A DNA stretch of 64,000 bases from Fonsecaea monophora (Eukaryota > Ascomycota > Eurotiomycetes > Chaetothyriales > Herpotrichiellaceae), in contig NW_019173936.1 of assembly GCF_001642475.1 (NCBI RefSeq), positions 124,001-188,000 on the forward strand, read 5' to 3'. Under the pieces are notes generated by a model. The model did not search any database. It was not told where the DNA came from and worked only from the letters and a program-made list of their open reading frames with translations. A program made the position numbers and the translations under genes. Shown here piece by piece: positions 34,128 through 44,699 of the stretch. The first letter of the stretch is position 1, and the number at the start of each line of letters is the position of its first letter.

Positions 34128-35284
34128 CTACCACAATAAATGCTGGCGCTGCGTAGTGACGGGCCGATCGGGCAAATGCACCCACATGTTCTTGCCCAGT
34201 CTCTTCTTCAGCCGGCGTGCCTCCTTCTCGGCCTTTTCTCTCGTCCTCGTCTTCTCTTCCTTCAACAGCACGGTGAGGCCCGTGTGTGGCGGTCTCATGA
34301 TGTACATGCGTCCTCGGGCGCGGTAGTCCGGTTCTCGTCCGTAGGGACCGCGGTTGGTCCACGCCTGGGCGACGTACATGTCGGTGGGGTCGGGGGCGAC
34401 GCCCTTTTTGTACGTCTTTAATGGTGTCTGATGCGGGAGTGGTGGAGTCTCGCTGGGGTCTGCTTGCAGGAGCTCTACGTTTTGGTTTTCAGATCCCGCG
34501 CGGCCCAGGCCCATGCCCTTGACGACGATGGCCTCGTTCCGCGCTTGGATGAGGTGCTGCCGGACATCCTGGGCAACTTTCTTGTTCGAGAATCTCATCT
34601 GAAGAATCGCTTCGTCAATGGATTTGCCGGCAATTTGGCGGGCGAGCGGCGCAAGCTTCTTCATCGAAGTCTTGAAGAAATGCGATCGAGACATGTGGCT
34701 GCGCTCGGTCCGGGCGATCTTCACCTCCTTCGAGAGCCGGCCGCGATGTCTGATTTCTCGGATGACCATCTTGCGCTGCCATCGTAACCGGGCTCCGGGG
34801 CGCGGATTGAGAGCTTGTTCCATGTTTGACGGATTTCGCTTCTCAAAGGCATCTTCGACGAGGAGGCCGGTCGGTTGGAAGGCTTTGCGCTTCAATTCTC
34901 CACCAAAAGCGCTGGAGGGAGCGAGACCTCCTTGAGTGGCGTTTGCCTCGTAGTCTTTTCGTTGCTCGCTCAATTTGTCCTGGGCTCTTCGAGCTGCGGC
35001 CTTCATTCTTTCTACCGGGGTCATTGGTTTCGCACTGGGTTCCGTCGTTTTGCCGGGAGATGGTCTTGCTGTAGGCGGGCTTGATTCTGTAGAGGCATAT
35101 CGAACACTGGAGGTATGGAGCGACCTGCTGGCTGAGAGCTGGAGAGCGGACGTTTGACGACACAGCTCGACCAGGGGTGCAGGATCTGTTCGTGATCGAC
35201 ACGCTAAAACGCAGTCAGTAACTCGGGTTATAAGGAATGAAAGGGAACGGAGGACTTGCCTCTGCAGATGTGTCGCAGAGACAT
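34128..35284 (-). CDS. MRPL22: mitochondrial large ribosomal subunit protein uL22m
   Basis: Two exons, 35284-35260 and 35203-34128, give 366 residues. It is a structural protein of the mitochondrial 54S subunit near the exit tunnel. The N-terminus is an Arg/Ser-rich mitochondrial targeting sequence (RSLHTSSVRYAS near residue 33-44). The uL22 fold occupies about 170-330: it includes HMSRSHFFKTSMKKLAPLARQIAGK, with MRFSNKKVAQDVRQHLIQARNEA, and the late beta-hairpin GRMYIMRPPHTGLTVLL, matching the ribosomal L22 conserved loop. The 56-bp intron has a GC donor (AG followed by GCAAGT) and TTTTAG acceptor; no GT donor keeps the frame. Two further in-frame ATGs lie at 35302 and 35299. Confidence 0.9.
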
Positions 35285-37000
35285 CTGCTGGGTGTGCATC
35301 ATGACGGGCTTGAGCTTAGAGCAAGCTCCGTTATATTGGGAACTGCTGTTTCAATGCGAATCAATTCAAGCGACATTGGTTTGAAGACTTTCCAGATGGA
35401 GGCTATTGAAAAGTGCTTGGCAGCGGAACAATGTAAACCCATATCCGAACACACCCCCCTTTTCTGGACGAGCCTTTTCGCCTGCCTCTGCGATTACACC
35501 ACAACCAATTTCATGTTGGGCGACACGCAAGAAGAATGAATATCTCCCATGTTTGGGGATGGAAGAGTTGATTCTTGTGACATTGATGATACCAGAGAAA
35601 ACCCATGCGACATGATCCCCAAGTATCTACTTCTACACGAGAAGCGTCACCCAAGAAGGCGAAGCAGACTGTTATGGCCTGAGCACGAACCCGGCCATTA
35701 GGTACTGGTTGGAATCCGAAGTGGCATTTGACAGCTGCCGTTGTTGTTTAATGGTTATCTCAACGAAATCTACCCGGAAATCCGATGCACAGAAGGAGAA
35801 CCAAGTTCGATCAAGCAGAGCGATTGTGTGTCAGGGATCAACGACCAAACCTGCTCGCAAGTCTTTGGATTGTGAACAGCATTGAGTCTTTTCTAGAGAC
35901 CTTCAAATCTTGCTCTGAGGCATTTGGAAGGGTTTGTTGACTCTCAATGTGCTAGATAGTCTTGGTGCTCGACATTGATTGCACGCTATAGGGCCACTGC
36001 AAGAGGGTATACTGACAGTGCACTAACGGTAAGCATGCGTCTTCTCTACTGGCTGACAACCTTGGCCTTTGAAGGGACAAAGCATAAAATAGGGATCTGC
36101 TTTGAAACAGTTCATAGGCTCCAGATGTCGCAGGGTCAACAAGCACGAGCAAGGATAAGTCGACACGATATCGGAAACAGAGGCCGAAGGTCCAATGGAT
36201 AGAAGCTTTGATTGTGCATGAGGTGACCGCCCAGTGTGCGCGCCACAGCTTCGATCAATGCCTATCACGGTGGTCAGATGTATAGACTGACCTTTGACAC
36301 ACGCTGTATTATGTACCTTCTTGTCCTGTGGCTCAGTGAACCCCTCAGACCCATCCGCCCCGGACCGTTACACCTTGGCAGAGGACGTCACCGTGCGTTG
36401 GGCACCACCAGGGCCGGCGTAAGCCCGGAATCGGTACCCGGCATTTTGCGGTTGGAGTTTGGTAAGCCCGAGTGATCGCTTGGGCCATCAAATAGCCACT
36501 AGCAGGGGAGCTAACGGTCTGGAAGCCCCCCAGGGCAACAGCTCCTAGCCAAAGGAAAAGAGCCTGGCCCCAGCCCGAAGCCCCAGCCTGCAACTCTTTC
36601 GCATGCAGCCTCTGCCTGTCCTCTCAGCGACCGGAGTTTTCATCCAGCTCATGCACTCGAGGTTTAGCAAAATATTCCTGCTTCCTAGCTCTCTGACCCT
36701 CCGTCATTCCTTAACTTTTTACTTTGCCTGCACCCCGTGTACCCTTTGGTAGACCCTCGTTCCACGCCTCTCCGCTTCCTCGTCTACACAAACGCGCATA
36801 AATCTCAACCACCTCGGTCCCTGTTTCGTGCCCCTCCACACAAGTCCTGCCTTCTCTTATCGGAGGTCTGTCGGGTCCTCACTGAAAGAGGAGCATGGCC
36901 TCCTTAGTGAGTCGGGGAATCATCAAGTTGGAAAGAGTTGGAGCGGGCACATTTATCACATCAAGTTACTCGATAACCAAGAGACAGTAACCGTGCGACT
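35285..37000. promoter_or_regulatory. 1.7-kb divergent region uL22m / SART3 with leader intron candidate
   Basis: This separates two divergent housekeeping genes. A candidate leader intron for the plus-strand gene lies at 36907-36987 (GTGAGT to ACAG). A short upstream frame from ATG 36895 would end at 36990 if unspliced. Otherwise no gene; the stretch around 36400-36600 is GC-rich. Confidence 0.4.
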
Positions 37001-40000
37001 ATGGATATCAATTCTCTTCTTTCTCCCTCAGACAATGGTCGCGCCAATTCACTCACCCCGTCAACTGGCACTCCGAGTCTGAATCTGAGCCATTCGAATT
37101 CGACCTCGAATTCGCATTCACAACCACAATCACAATCGCAGTCGCCATTCAGGCATGTTCAAAGAGCGCAATCGGGGACTACAGGCCTGGTGAATTCACC
37201 TTTAGGTCGCTCTGTTCAAACACCATCGAGCATTCCTGCCCATGTCAGAAGTCCTGCTCAGCAGATCCCGCACTCATCGCCGCTTATCAGCCCCGTGCCT
37301 GCTGGTACCGCATCTGCTCATTTGCCTCGATCAAATTCCACGCCGACTATGGAGTCATTGGCAGACTTCAATTCCTCAAAGCCCACTCTACCCAGCCGTG
37401 ACTCAACCGACAGCCAAATATCATCATCGGGTCTCTTCCCTCACCTCACATCAGCTGGGGCGACTTCAAACCCTCGCGCATCCATAGACATCAACATGGT
37501 TGAGACGCCGCAGACGGTTATACGAGCAGACTACACCGACACTTCTCTCCCCGTCGAGGCCCAACAAAGACTGGCTGTTCTGGCTGCGCATGTTCAAGAA
37601 ACGCCCTCCTCGTATGAAACCCACAAGGAGATCATCAAAATCTTGCACCAAGGCTTTGTCGACCACATATATCCCTCGTCTAGCCCAAATGCTCACGGGG
37701 ATCCTCGACAATACGACCTCCTCGCCGACCTTCGGCGTGCTCGTGAGAACTTGGACAAGCTCTTTGCAGTTGGTGAGGACCAGTGGCTGGATTGGCTTCA
37801 GGATGAGAGCATTCTTGCACACACGACGGACGAGCGAAGGGCTGTCGTGGATAAATGTCGGCGGGCGGTGACGGAGGAATACGGCAGCACACGACTGTGG
37901 TTAACTTACGGTGACTGGGTCTTGTACTGCCACAAATGGGCTCTCGACTCTACTGGAGACACGCAGGGCGACGTTGATACGGAACGCTTAAATGGCCGCG
38001 AAGTCTTCAACATGAGTACTGTCTTGGACACATGGACTGAAGCCGTGGAACGAACAAAGCACGATATGACCCGCAGCCATGAAGTCTGGAACAAGTACAT
38101 GGCTGTTCGATTTGGTGATGTCACCCAAAAATTGTCCTCAGCCGATGCCGCCTCCGTTCTTGAACTGTTCGAAACCCGTTTGCGCATACCACATGCCGAA
38201 TGGCAGCAGACGTTCCAGGCATTCTCGAGCTTTGTCTCCGCCAACATACCGGCAGATCAGTACGAGGAAATCATGGCGTCAAACCTCAGGGACTCTGCGA
38301 ATGCAAAGAAGATTTGGAGTGACAGAGACGCGTTAGAGACAACTCTGCTGGACACTCAAAACGCTGCTGATGCTGCTCTCGAATACCAAGCATTCTCAAA
38401 ATACATCGAGTGGGAGCGTGCAGAGCAAAACAGGCCACAGACACAGCGGAAAGGTAGGGGCAAAAAGACGCAGGAGCTTCGAAACCCATACTTCGACATG
38501 GTCGACGCTCTTTATCAACGTGCGGAACTTCGCTTCCCTTCGGTGCCTGCGATATGGGAAGAGCATGTCGATTATTTGATCGAGAAGTCAAAGCCGACGT
38601 CGGATTTGCTAGGCGTCTTGTCTCGAGCCACAAAACACTGCCCGTGGTCAGGGTCGCTGTGGAAACAGTACATGTTGTCCTCCGAACTCGCAGAACAGCC
38701 GTTCCATGAAACCGAGGACATTAAGCACAGAGCCACCAGGACTGGGCTTCTGGACGCTGCAGGCATCGAGGAGGCTCTGGTCGTTCATGATGCGTGGTGT
38801 GGTTATCTGTTGCGGCGGACCAAACGTCCCGATGCTGTTGAAGAAGACGCCGATGTCGCGGAAATGGGAATCCGGTCGTCTATCGAGGCAGTGCACAGTC
38901 TTGCTTCGAAGTTGGGTATCGGAAGCGCATTTGACCCGTCCTTCCGCCTCCAGCGAAAATATGTCGAATATCTCAAGTCCCAGCGCCGGCTCGACAATGC
39001 AGGTGCACAATTCAACGATGCCGTGGCAGACTACGGGAAATATTACAAGTTCTGGCTACGTTATTACGAGTTCGAAATGCAGAAATCCATGCATGTCGCC
39101 TTGCTCCAACGACCAGGGCCCGACCAGTTAGATTCTCTTTCTTCTGCCCCATTTGCTGTAGGGGTCTTGAAACAGGGGCTCCTTCATCCCGGCTTAGACT
39201 ATCCAGAGCCACTCATGGAAGCGCTATTGAATCATTGTGAGGACTATGAAGATGCTGACGAACTGCAAAACGCCATAAGCTTGGTACGGAAAGTCCAGAA
39301 AGAACTCACCGCACGGCGACAACAAGAGGCCCTTCAAGCAGCAGAGATCGCAGCGCAGACAGAACAAGCCGAACAAGAAGTAGCTAGTCGGACAGAGGAA
39401 GTCGCCAATGGTCTTCACATTGGGAAACGCAAGCGAGACGAAGAGTCGGAGGACGAAGAGGGAAAGAAAAGACGACGAAACGAAGAGGCCGTAGAGCCAT
39501 CGATTGAACCCGATGTGCCCTCCACTGAAGAGCTGAAACGTGATCGTGAACACGCTAGCGTGCTGGTGCAAAATATCCCAACCAACGTCTCCGAGACAAA
39601 AATTCGGCAGTATTTCAGCAGTTGCGGTGTTGTCAAGCAGGTCAAGATTTTACAAGACGAAGAAAACAGTGTCATTGTGGAGTTTGACGATGCCGACGCG
39701 GCTTCTTTCGCTCTGTCCCGAGATGGACGCGAGTTTGAAGGTGCTGAGCTCTCTGTCATTCTCAACACTGGATCCACGCTCTTTGTCACCAATTACCCTG
39801 CTGCCGCTGATGAATCATATGTTCGCAATCTGTTCCATCCGTACGGGGAGATTGTTAGCGTTCGCTTTCCTTCTCTCCAACGCAACAAGAAACGCAGATT
39901 CTGCTATGTCGAGTTCAAGCGGCCTTCAGACGCGCAGGCTGCGACCGAGCTTGACAACAAAGACATTGATGGGTTGAAATTAGTAGCCAAAATATCCAAC

Positions 40001-40879
40001 CCAGCGATACGACACTCAAGACAAGAGCGGGACAGTGATGGCAGGACGATCTTCGTGGGTCAGCTACAATTCAAGGCCACTGCTGAAGATATTGGAAAGG
40101 TCTTTTCCAAGTATGGATCCATTGAGCATCTCCGACTTCCCAAGGATCAGAAAATTGCCACTCGGAACCGAGGTATTGCTTTTCTGACGTACTCCAGTTC
40201 GGAGGAGGCGCAGGCTGCTCTGGCCATGCATGGCGAGGAGTTTCAGGGCAGGAAACTTACTGTCAATATGGCTTCCGAACGTGACGGCCGATCTGGTAAA
40301 AGCGTCAACGGGAGATCGAAATCTCCCTCGCTGCACCCGGACGCAGCTTCTGATACTTCCAGTGTACCGAAGACTGTGGACCAGAGCGTCATTGAGGAAC
40401 GACGGGAGCGGACTGTTGTCATTTGCGACGTGCCTGACATTGTGAATGAGAGTCGCATCAAGGCTGTGGCGGAAAAGATTGGTCCCGTGCGTAAGGTGAT
40501 CCTGAAGACCAACCATCAGGGCGCGTTGATTGAGTTTCAGAATATCCCGGATGCTGGCCGAGCCATGATAGAGCTCGACAACCTGGAAATCCATCCTGGT
40601 CGCCACATCCGAGTCACAACGGAAAAGGACATGTTGCAGCAGAGTCGGGAGCACAAGACAGATCAATTTGCTCGACGCCCCGCTCCAGCTCCTGTCACCT
40701 CTGCCGGTGGTCCAATTAGACGTCCGGCGCAGCCAGGGGTTCGAAAGAAGGGACATCTAGGTCAACGGTTGAGTATATTACATGCGCCACATGAAAAGGA
40801 CAGCACGATTACTGATGGAGAGAAAGGAAGTGGAAAGAAGACGAATGATGACTTCCGAAATATGATCAACCAGAGTTGA
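37001..40879 (+). CDS. U4/U6 snRNA recycling factor, SART3/Prp24-type, HAT repeats plus four RRMs
   Basis: A single exon codes 1292 residues. The protein anneals U4 and U6 snRNAs so that spliceosomes can be reused. The first about 170 residues are Ser/Pro/Gln-rich and disordered. Half-a-TPR (HAT) repeats fill about 190-760 (for example LWLTYGDWVL, IWEEHVDYLI, FWLRYYEFEM). A helical charged stretch and a bipartite nuclear signal (GKRKRDEESEDEEGKKRRR, about 808-826) follow. Four RNA-recognition motifs then run in order: SVLVQNIP at about 854, TLFVTNYP at about 926, TIFVGQLQF at about 1011 and TVVICDVPD at about 1136. The last residues, KKTNDDFRNMINQS, are the Lsm-interaction motif shared by SART3 and Prp24. 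The HAT domain is a SART3 feature absent from yeast Prp24. Confidence 0.95.
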   Translation: MDINSLLSPSDNGRANSLTPSTGTPSLNLSHSNSTSNSHSQPQSQSQSPFRHVQRAQSGTTGLVNSPLGRSVQTPSSIPAHVRSPAQQIPHSSPLISPVPAGTASAHLPRSNSTPTMESLADFNSSKPTLPSRDSTDSQISSSGLFPHLTSAGATSNPRASIDINMVETPQTVIRADYTDTSLPVEAQQRLAVLAAHVQETPSSYETHKEIIKILHQGFVDHIYPSSSPNAHGDPRQYDLLADLRRARENLDKLFAVGEDQWLDWLQDESILAHTTDERRAVVDKCRRAVTEEYGSTRLWLTYGDWVLYCHKWALDSTGDTQGDVDTERLNGREVFNMSTVLDTWTEAVERTKHDMTRSHEVWNKYMAVRFGDVTQKLSSADAASVLELFETRLRIPHAEWQQTFQAFSSFVSANIPADQYEEIMASNLRDSANAKKIWSDRDALETTLLDTQNAADAALEYQAFSKYIEWERAEQNRPQTQRKGRGKKTQELRNPYFDMVDALYQRAELRFPSVPAIWEEHVDYLIEKSKPTSDLLGVLSRATKHCPWSGSLWKQYMLSSELAEQPFHETEDIKHRATRTGLLDAAGIEEALVVHDAWCGYLLRRTKRPDAVEEDADVAEMGIRSSIEAVHSLASKLGIGSAFDPSFRLQRKYVEYLKSQRRLDNAGAQFNDAVADYGKYYKFWLRYYEFEMQKSMHVALLQRPGPDQLDSLSSAPFAVGVLKQGLLHPGLDYPEPLMEALLNHCEDYEDADELQNAISLVRKVQKELTARRQQEALQAAEIAAQTEQAEQEVASRTEEVANGLHIGKRKRDEESEDEEGKKRRRNEEAVEPSIEPDVPSTEELKRDREHASVLVQNIPTNVSETKIRQYFSSCGVVKQVKILQDEENSVIVEFDDADAASFALSRDGREFEGAELSVILNTGSTLFVTNYPAAADESYVRNLFHPYGEIVSVRFPSLQRNKKRRFCYVEFKRPSDAQAATELDNKDIDGLKLVAKISNPAIRHSRQERDSDGRTIFVGQLQFKATAEDIGKVFSKYGSIEHLRLPKDQKIATRNRGIAFLTYSSSEEAQAALAMHGEEFQGRKLTVNMASERDGRSGKSVNGRSKSPSLHPDAASDTSSVPKTVDQSVIEERRERTVVICDVPDIVNESRIKAVAEKIGPVRKVILKTNHQGALIEFQNIPDAGRAMIELDNLEIHPGRHIRVTTEKDMLQQSREHKTDQFARRPAPAPVTSAGGPIRRPAQPGVRKKGHLGQRLSILHAPHEKDSTITDGEKGSGKKTNDDFRNMINQS

Positions 40880-41429
40880 GAGCCCGGCAACTGGGTATTT
40901 ACGGGACATAGTGGGATGTGAAATGGATGACAGCTGCGTGGGCTTTTCTTCGCCTTGACATTTTGCGGCCTGTATTATAGAAAAAAATAGCTGGGCAACC
41001 TCATTAATGGTGTGTGTACGACAAGATACCTATAGTAGATAAGTAGTTGACTTCTGGAGGATGAAGAAATTGGAGACAAGAAGTCTAAGAATAGTGTCCA
41101 GGAAGGAAATAATTAATGACAGCTGAATGATAGAGTGGAATGTATTGACTGCGCCCGTGGAGGTTGATAAAGAAAGTACCGAGTAATAATAGTGGCAGCC
41201 TCGTCGTATGCAGAATGCGAACTCGGATTGGCTCAGACGGCAAAGCATCAACCCGAGTTGATCATTCATCCATCGTTTATCCGCGAGGTCCATCCCTGCT
41301 GCACCACCATCACCTGCCCTCCACCCTGCCCACTATTAATTATATCCATCAGAGCCCTTCTTTTCTCTGCTCTTCCATGACTTTGGAAATTAAGACGGGC
41401 ACCAACCGGTCTTCACGTCCAAACCCACG
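40880..41429. promoter_or_regulatory. 3' flank of SART3 and promoter of MOT1
   Basis: AT-rich 3' flank from 40960 to 41180, then a CT-rich leader before the MOT1 ATG. No gene. Confidence 0.4.
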
Positions 41430-42758
41430 ATGAGCCAATCCCGCCTGCGGCACGTCGCCGTCCACAACTGGTCGACCTTTCGGCGACAGCCATGGAACGA
41501 GATCTCGGGCTCGCTCGGCGACTTGGGCACGTTCCTACCAATTGTGATCGCCCTGGCCGAAGGCCACCAGATTTCCCTGACGACCACGCTCATCTTCACC
41601 GGCGTGTACAACATCTTGACGGGGGCCTTCTTCGGCATCCCCCTTCCGGTGCAGCCGATGAAAGCGATCGCCGCCGTCGCGATCCTCAAGTCCCTGACGG
41701 CAGGCCAGACGGCCGCGGCGGGCATCTTCGTCTCGACCTGCATCTTGCTGTTCAGCGTCACGGGGATCCTGTCGTGGTTCACACGGGTCATTCCGATCCC
41801 CGTGGTCAAGGGGATCCAGGTGGGCGCCGGGCTGAGTTTGATCATCGCGGCGGGCACCAAGGCGCTGTCGTCCCTGTCGTGGACTAGGCCGTCATGGGCA
41901 GACAACTACATATGGATGACCCTGGCCTTCATCGCGCTGTTCGCAATCAATCTCCGCCCGCGGACGCCCTATGCCCTGATCCTGTTCCTCGTCGGCGTCG
42001 TGTTCGCCTTGATCCAAATCACAGGCAACGACAAACACCACCTTCCAGGATTCCAAATGTGGCGTCCCTACACCCAAGCCCCCTCCGGAAAGGAGTGGAA
42101 AACGGGGATCCTCGACGCCGGAATCGGCCAACTCCCCCTGACCACACTCAACTCTATCATCGCCGTCGCCCACCTGGCCGCCGATCTCCTCCCGGACATT
42201 GAAACCCCCTCGGTCACGGCGATCGGGCTCAGTGTCGCGGCCATGAATCTCTTTGGATGCTGGTTCGGAGCCATGCCCGTGTGCCACGGCTCCGGCGGGT
42301 TGGCGGCACAGTACCGATTCGGCGCTCGCTCGGGCGCCAGTATCATCTTCCTCGGGTGTTTCAAGCTCCTCCTGGGCATTCTGTTCGGCGAGAGCCTTAC
42401 AGATCTCCTTCATAGATTCCCTTTGGCACTCCTCTCGGTCATGATCATCGCGGCTGGACTGGAGCTCGCTAGTGTCGGAGAGAGTCTGAACACGCCGCGG
42501 GCGCGAGACCTGGGCAAAGAAGCGTCACGCGCAAGACACACCGACATCACAGACGAAGAACAGAAGCAAAGATGGAGTGTGATGCTTGTGACAGCTGGCC
42601 TGCTTATCGCGTTTAAAAACGATGCCATCGGCTTTTGCGCCGGCATGTGCTGTCATTGGAGTTTTCAGTTGTCCAGCTATCTAACGCACAGAGGAGCAAG
42701 TAATCGATACACTGAGACTCCCGAAGATGCCGAAGAGCGCGAGAATCTTCTCCCATGA
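41430..42758 (+). CDS. molybdate transporter, MOT1 type (sulfate-permease superfamily)
   Basis: A single exon codes 442 residues with about 10-11 hydrophobic helices. MOT1 proteins import molybdate, needed for the molybdenum cofactor of nitrate reductase and sulfite or xanthine oxidases, at the plasma or vacuolar membrane. The duplicated MOT1 signatures are both present: NEISGSLGDLGTFLPI with GIPLPVQPMKAIAAVAI in the first half (about residues 24-77), and GCWFGAMPVCHGSGGLAAQYRFGARSG in the second (about 274-299; not written in full as one motif elsewhere). No STAS domain follows, which separates it from sulfate permeases. The tail is short and acidic, ending ERENLLP. Its stop codon lies 16 bp from that of the SDR gene on the other strand. 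GC content is above that of the neighbours. Confidence 0.9.
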   Translation: MSQSRLRHVAVHNWSTFRRQPWNEISGSLGDLGTFLPIVIALAEGHQISLTTTLIFTGVYNILTGAFFGIPLPVQPMKAIAAVAILKSLTAGQTAAAGIFVSTCILLFSVTGILSWFTRVIPIPVVKGIQVGAGLSLIIAAGTKALSSLSWTRPSWADNYIWMTLAFIALFAINLRPRTPYALILFLVGVVFALIQITGNDKHHLPGFQMWRPYTQAPSGKEWKTGILDAGIGQLPLTTLNSIIAVAHLAADLLPDIETPSVTAIGLSVAAMNLFGCWFGAMPVCHGSGGLAAQYRFGARSGASIIFLGCFKLLLGILFGESLTDLLHRFPLALLSVMIIAAGLELASVGESLNTPRARDLGKEASRARHTDITDEEQKQRWSVMLVTAGLLIAFKNDAIGFCAGMCCHWSFQLSSYLTHRGASNRYTETPEDAEERENLLP

Positions 42759-42774
42759 GAAACCTCCTCACAAG

Positions 42775-43542
42775 TCACCAAGGTATCTCACCCTCGGAAT
42801 TCGAATATGTCCCCGTTACTCCATCAGGCCCTTGCGCCACCAACTCGGCAACCCTGACAGCTCCCAATTTTGGATGCAATCCCTCTTTGTTCACGTCTGC
42901 ATTGTTCAAACCTGTCGCACGATACCCTGGACACACCGTGTTGACCTTCCATTGCGGGCACAGCTTGGCGTAGTATACGGCGAGCGCGTTCACGGCGGAT
43001 TTGCTCGAATTGTACCAGGGTCCCTTGAACATTATGCCACGATCTAGAGTGGTCTGTATGGATCCCAGGGTGGAAGTGATAAAAATGATTTTGGGCAACT
43101 TGGACTGTTCGAGTAGTGGCAATAGTTTGTCGGTGAGGACGGCAGTCGAGGTGACGTTGACGTTCATGCAGAGGTCGAATTTCTGCCGTACTGTGGCGTC
43201 CTGGGGTAGATGCTGTGCGGCCGTCCCGGCGTTGTTGATCAGGATGTCAAGCCTCCCAAAATGCTGTCGGATGGCCAGGAAGCAGTGCTCAATGGACTCG
43301 TCATCGGTGATGTCGAGCTGGATGGGGTTGACGTTGATGGGGGCGCCCATGCTCGCCACCGACTCTTCGCCCTTGTGGGTGTCGCGGCATCCCATCAAGA
43401 CATGGTTGTTGGGGCTGTCGCCGGCGAGCCTCTTGACGATTTCATAGCCGATTCCTGTATTTCCGCCGGAGACGAGGATGATTGTTTTGCGCTGTGCGAC
43501 GATGCTCGAGGGGCGAGTTTGGAGTTGTGGTCGAGACATCAT
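42775..43542 (-). CDS. short-chain dehydrogenase/reductase
   Basis: A single exon codes 255 residues, the normal length of a classical SDR. The Rossmann cofactor motif is VSGGNTGIG (about 25-33), with an Arg in the next beta strand region (GCRDTHKG) that favours NADPH. NNAG is at about 105-108, the catalytic Ser lies in FITST, and the Tyr-Lys pair is in WYNSSKSA (YxxxK). The substrate cannot be told; homologues annotated as carbonyl or (+)-neomenthol-type reductases share this plan. It is tail-to-tail with MOT1, so the two transcripts very likely overlap in their 3' ends. The second codon is also ATG, so the start could be 43539. Confidence 0.9.
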   Translation of the reverse strand: MMSRPQLQTRPSSIVAQRKTIILVSGGNTGIGYEIVKRLAGDSPNNHVLMGCRDTHKGEESVASMGAPINVNPIQLDITDDESIEHCFLAIRQHFGRLDILINNAGTAAQHLPQDATVRQKFDLCMNVNVTSTAVLTDKLLPLLEQSKLPKIIFITSTLGSIQTTLDRGIMFKGPWYNSSKSAVNALAVYYAKLCPQWKVNTVCPGYRATGLNNADVNKEGLHPKLGAVRVAELVAQGPDGVTGTYSNSEGEIPW

Positions 43543-43871
43543 GGAGGGGTTAGAGACACGGCGAGACTTGAACCAAGGTTGCGGGAGTGATAATTAGGAC
43601 TTGACCTGATGCTGAAGCGGTGTCAATCTTTAGAACAAGATATTTTGAAAACTGTCAGTCTATCCTGTCCTATTGACAAGGAAAGAAAGGAATAAGAATA
43701 TCTGGCCAAAAAAAAATTAAAATAAAGCAAAAGCGAAATCAATGGGATGGGATGTGATGTTGCCCTAAAAGAGGAAAGGAAGTCGTCACCCACGGGGGAA
43801 TTTCCCCTACTATGTACTACCTTGGTAAGTAAGTGGCAGGCTTGTAGGCTGGTTTGGTCTGGTAAGGTACC

Positions 43872-43890
43872 TAGGTAGGTAGGTAGGTAC
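43872..43890. repeat. TAGG tetranucleotide repeat
   Basis: About four and a half copies of a TAGG unit, directly after a palindromic GGTACCTAGG-like step. The same AGGT/ACCT words recur in gaps at 19200, 44480 and 44640. Confidence 0.7.
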
Positions 43891-44103
43891 TAATAATCGT
43901 TCCTGTCATTATTATACCCCGTAGTACTTGGGTGGTACTAGTTTTAGGAAATGGGTGATGAATTCTGATCTGTACCGTCGTACATACGTCACCAAGCAGG
44001 ACTTTTGCGGGCAAGAGGCAGGAGGCGAAATCGGGAAACGGACAACATGGAGTAACCGGCAGTTTTTCTCTGTGCCCTGCCCAATGAAATACGATGGGTA
44101 TAT

Positions 44104-44127
44104 GGCTGGCTGGCTGGCTGGCTGGCT
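44104..44127. repeat. GGCT tetranucleotide repeat, six copies
   Basis: Six perfect tandem copies of GGCT are read directly. It lies in the gap between the SDR and PhyH genes and is likely length-variable between strains. Confidence 0.9.
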
Positions 44128-44165
44128 TCCTGGGACTGGGGTCTTTTGGGTTTCTGCATGTTAAG

Positions 44166-44182
44166 CACACACACACACACAC
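44166..44182. repeat. CA dinucleotide repeat
   Basis: Eight and a half CA units read directly, 39 bp after the GGCT repeat. Confidence 0.9.
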
Positions 44183-44699
44183 GATGTCTCTAGGCAGGCC
44201 ATTGGGGGGTTTTATCTCCGAGGCGGGGGAAAAGAGACCAAAAAAACGATAAAACGACTCGGATGCGCCGTTTCTTCGTCTGATATATATTCCGAAATTT
44301 TTCTTAAATGCCCCTGCACGTGCTCTGGATGTGGGTTGGAAATAACTCATGGTCAATTTTTTTATGAACTTGTGCTCGATGCTGGTTCTTAGATTCGCTC
44401 CAAGAATGGAGAACGAGAACGGGGTCATGGTCTGGTCTGGTCTGGTTTGATCATATTTGGGGAGTCGGGGGTAGGTAGAGCGAAGCTACAAGTATGTACC
44501 TACCTGACAGAGAGATGCAGATGCGGTGGGAAATTCGACAAAGACACTCTGAACGTCTGGACGTCTGGCACAATAGACAAGGACATGCGTAAGAAAAAGA
44601 ACAAGGCGAGACACTTGGAATTGTTTTCTCTCCCCTGACCACCTAGGTAGAGAAACGGGTCATGCCTTTCCCCCGGATTATCTACCTTCTCCCCGTAGG

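Larger units (their letters stand above)
43543..44699. other. gene-free stretch rich in microsatellites
   Basis: Lies upstream of the SDR gene. It carries three short tandem repeats listed separately and AT-rich patches near 43710-43740. No gene seen. Confidence 0.5.

Noticed and set aside
40064..40756. 230-codon minus-strand frame
   Set aside because: Antisense to SART3 RRM3-4.
41892..42413. 173-codon minus-strand frame
   Set aside because: Antisense to MOT1; charged shadow sequence.
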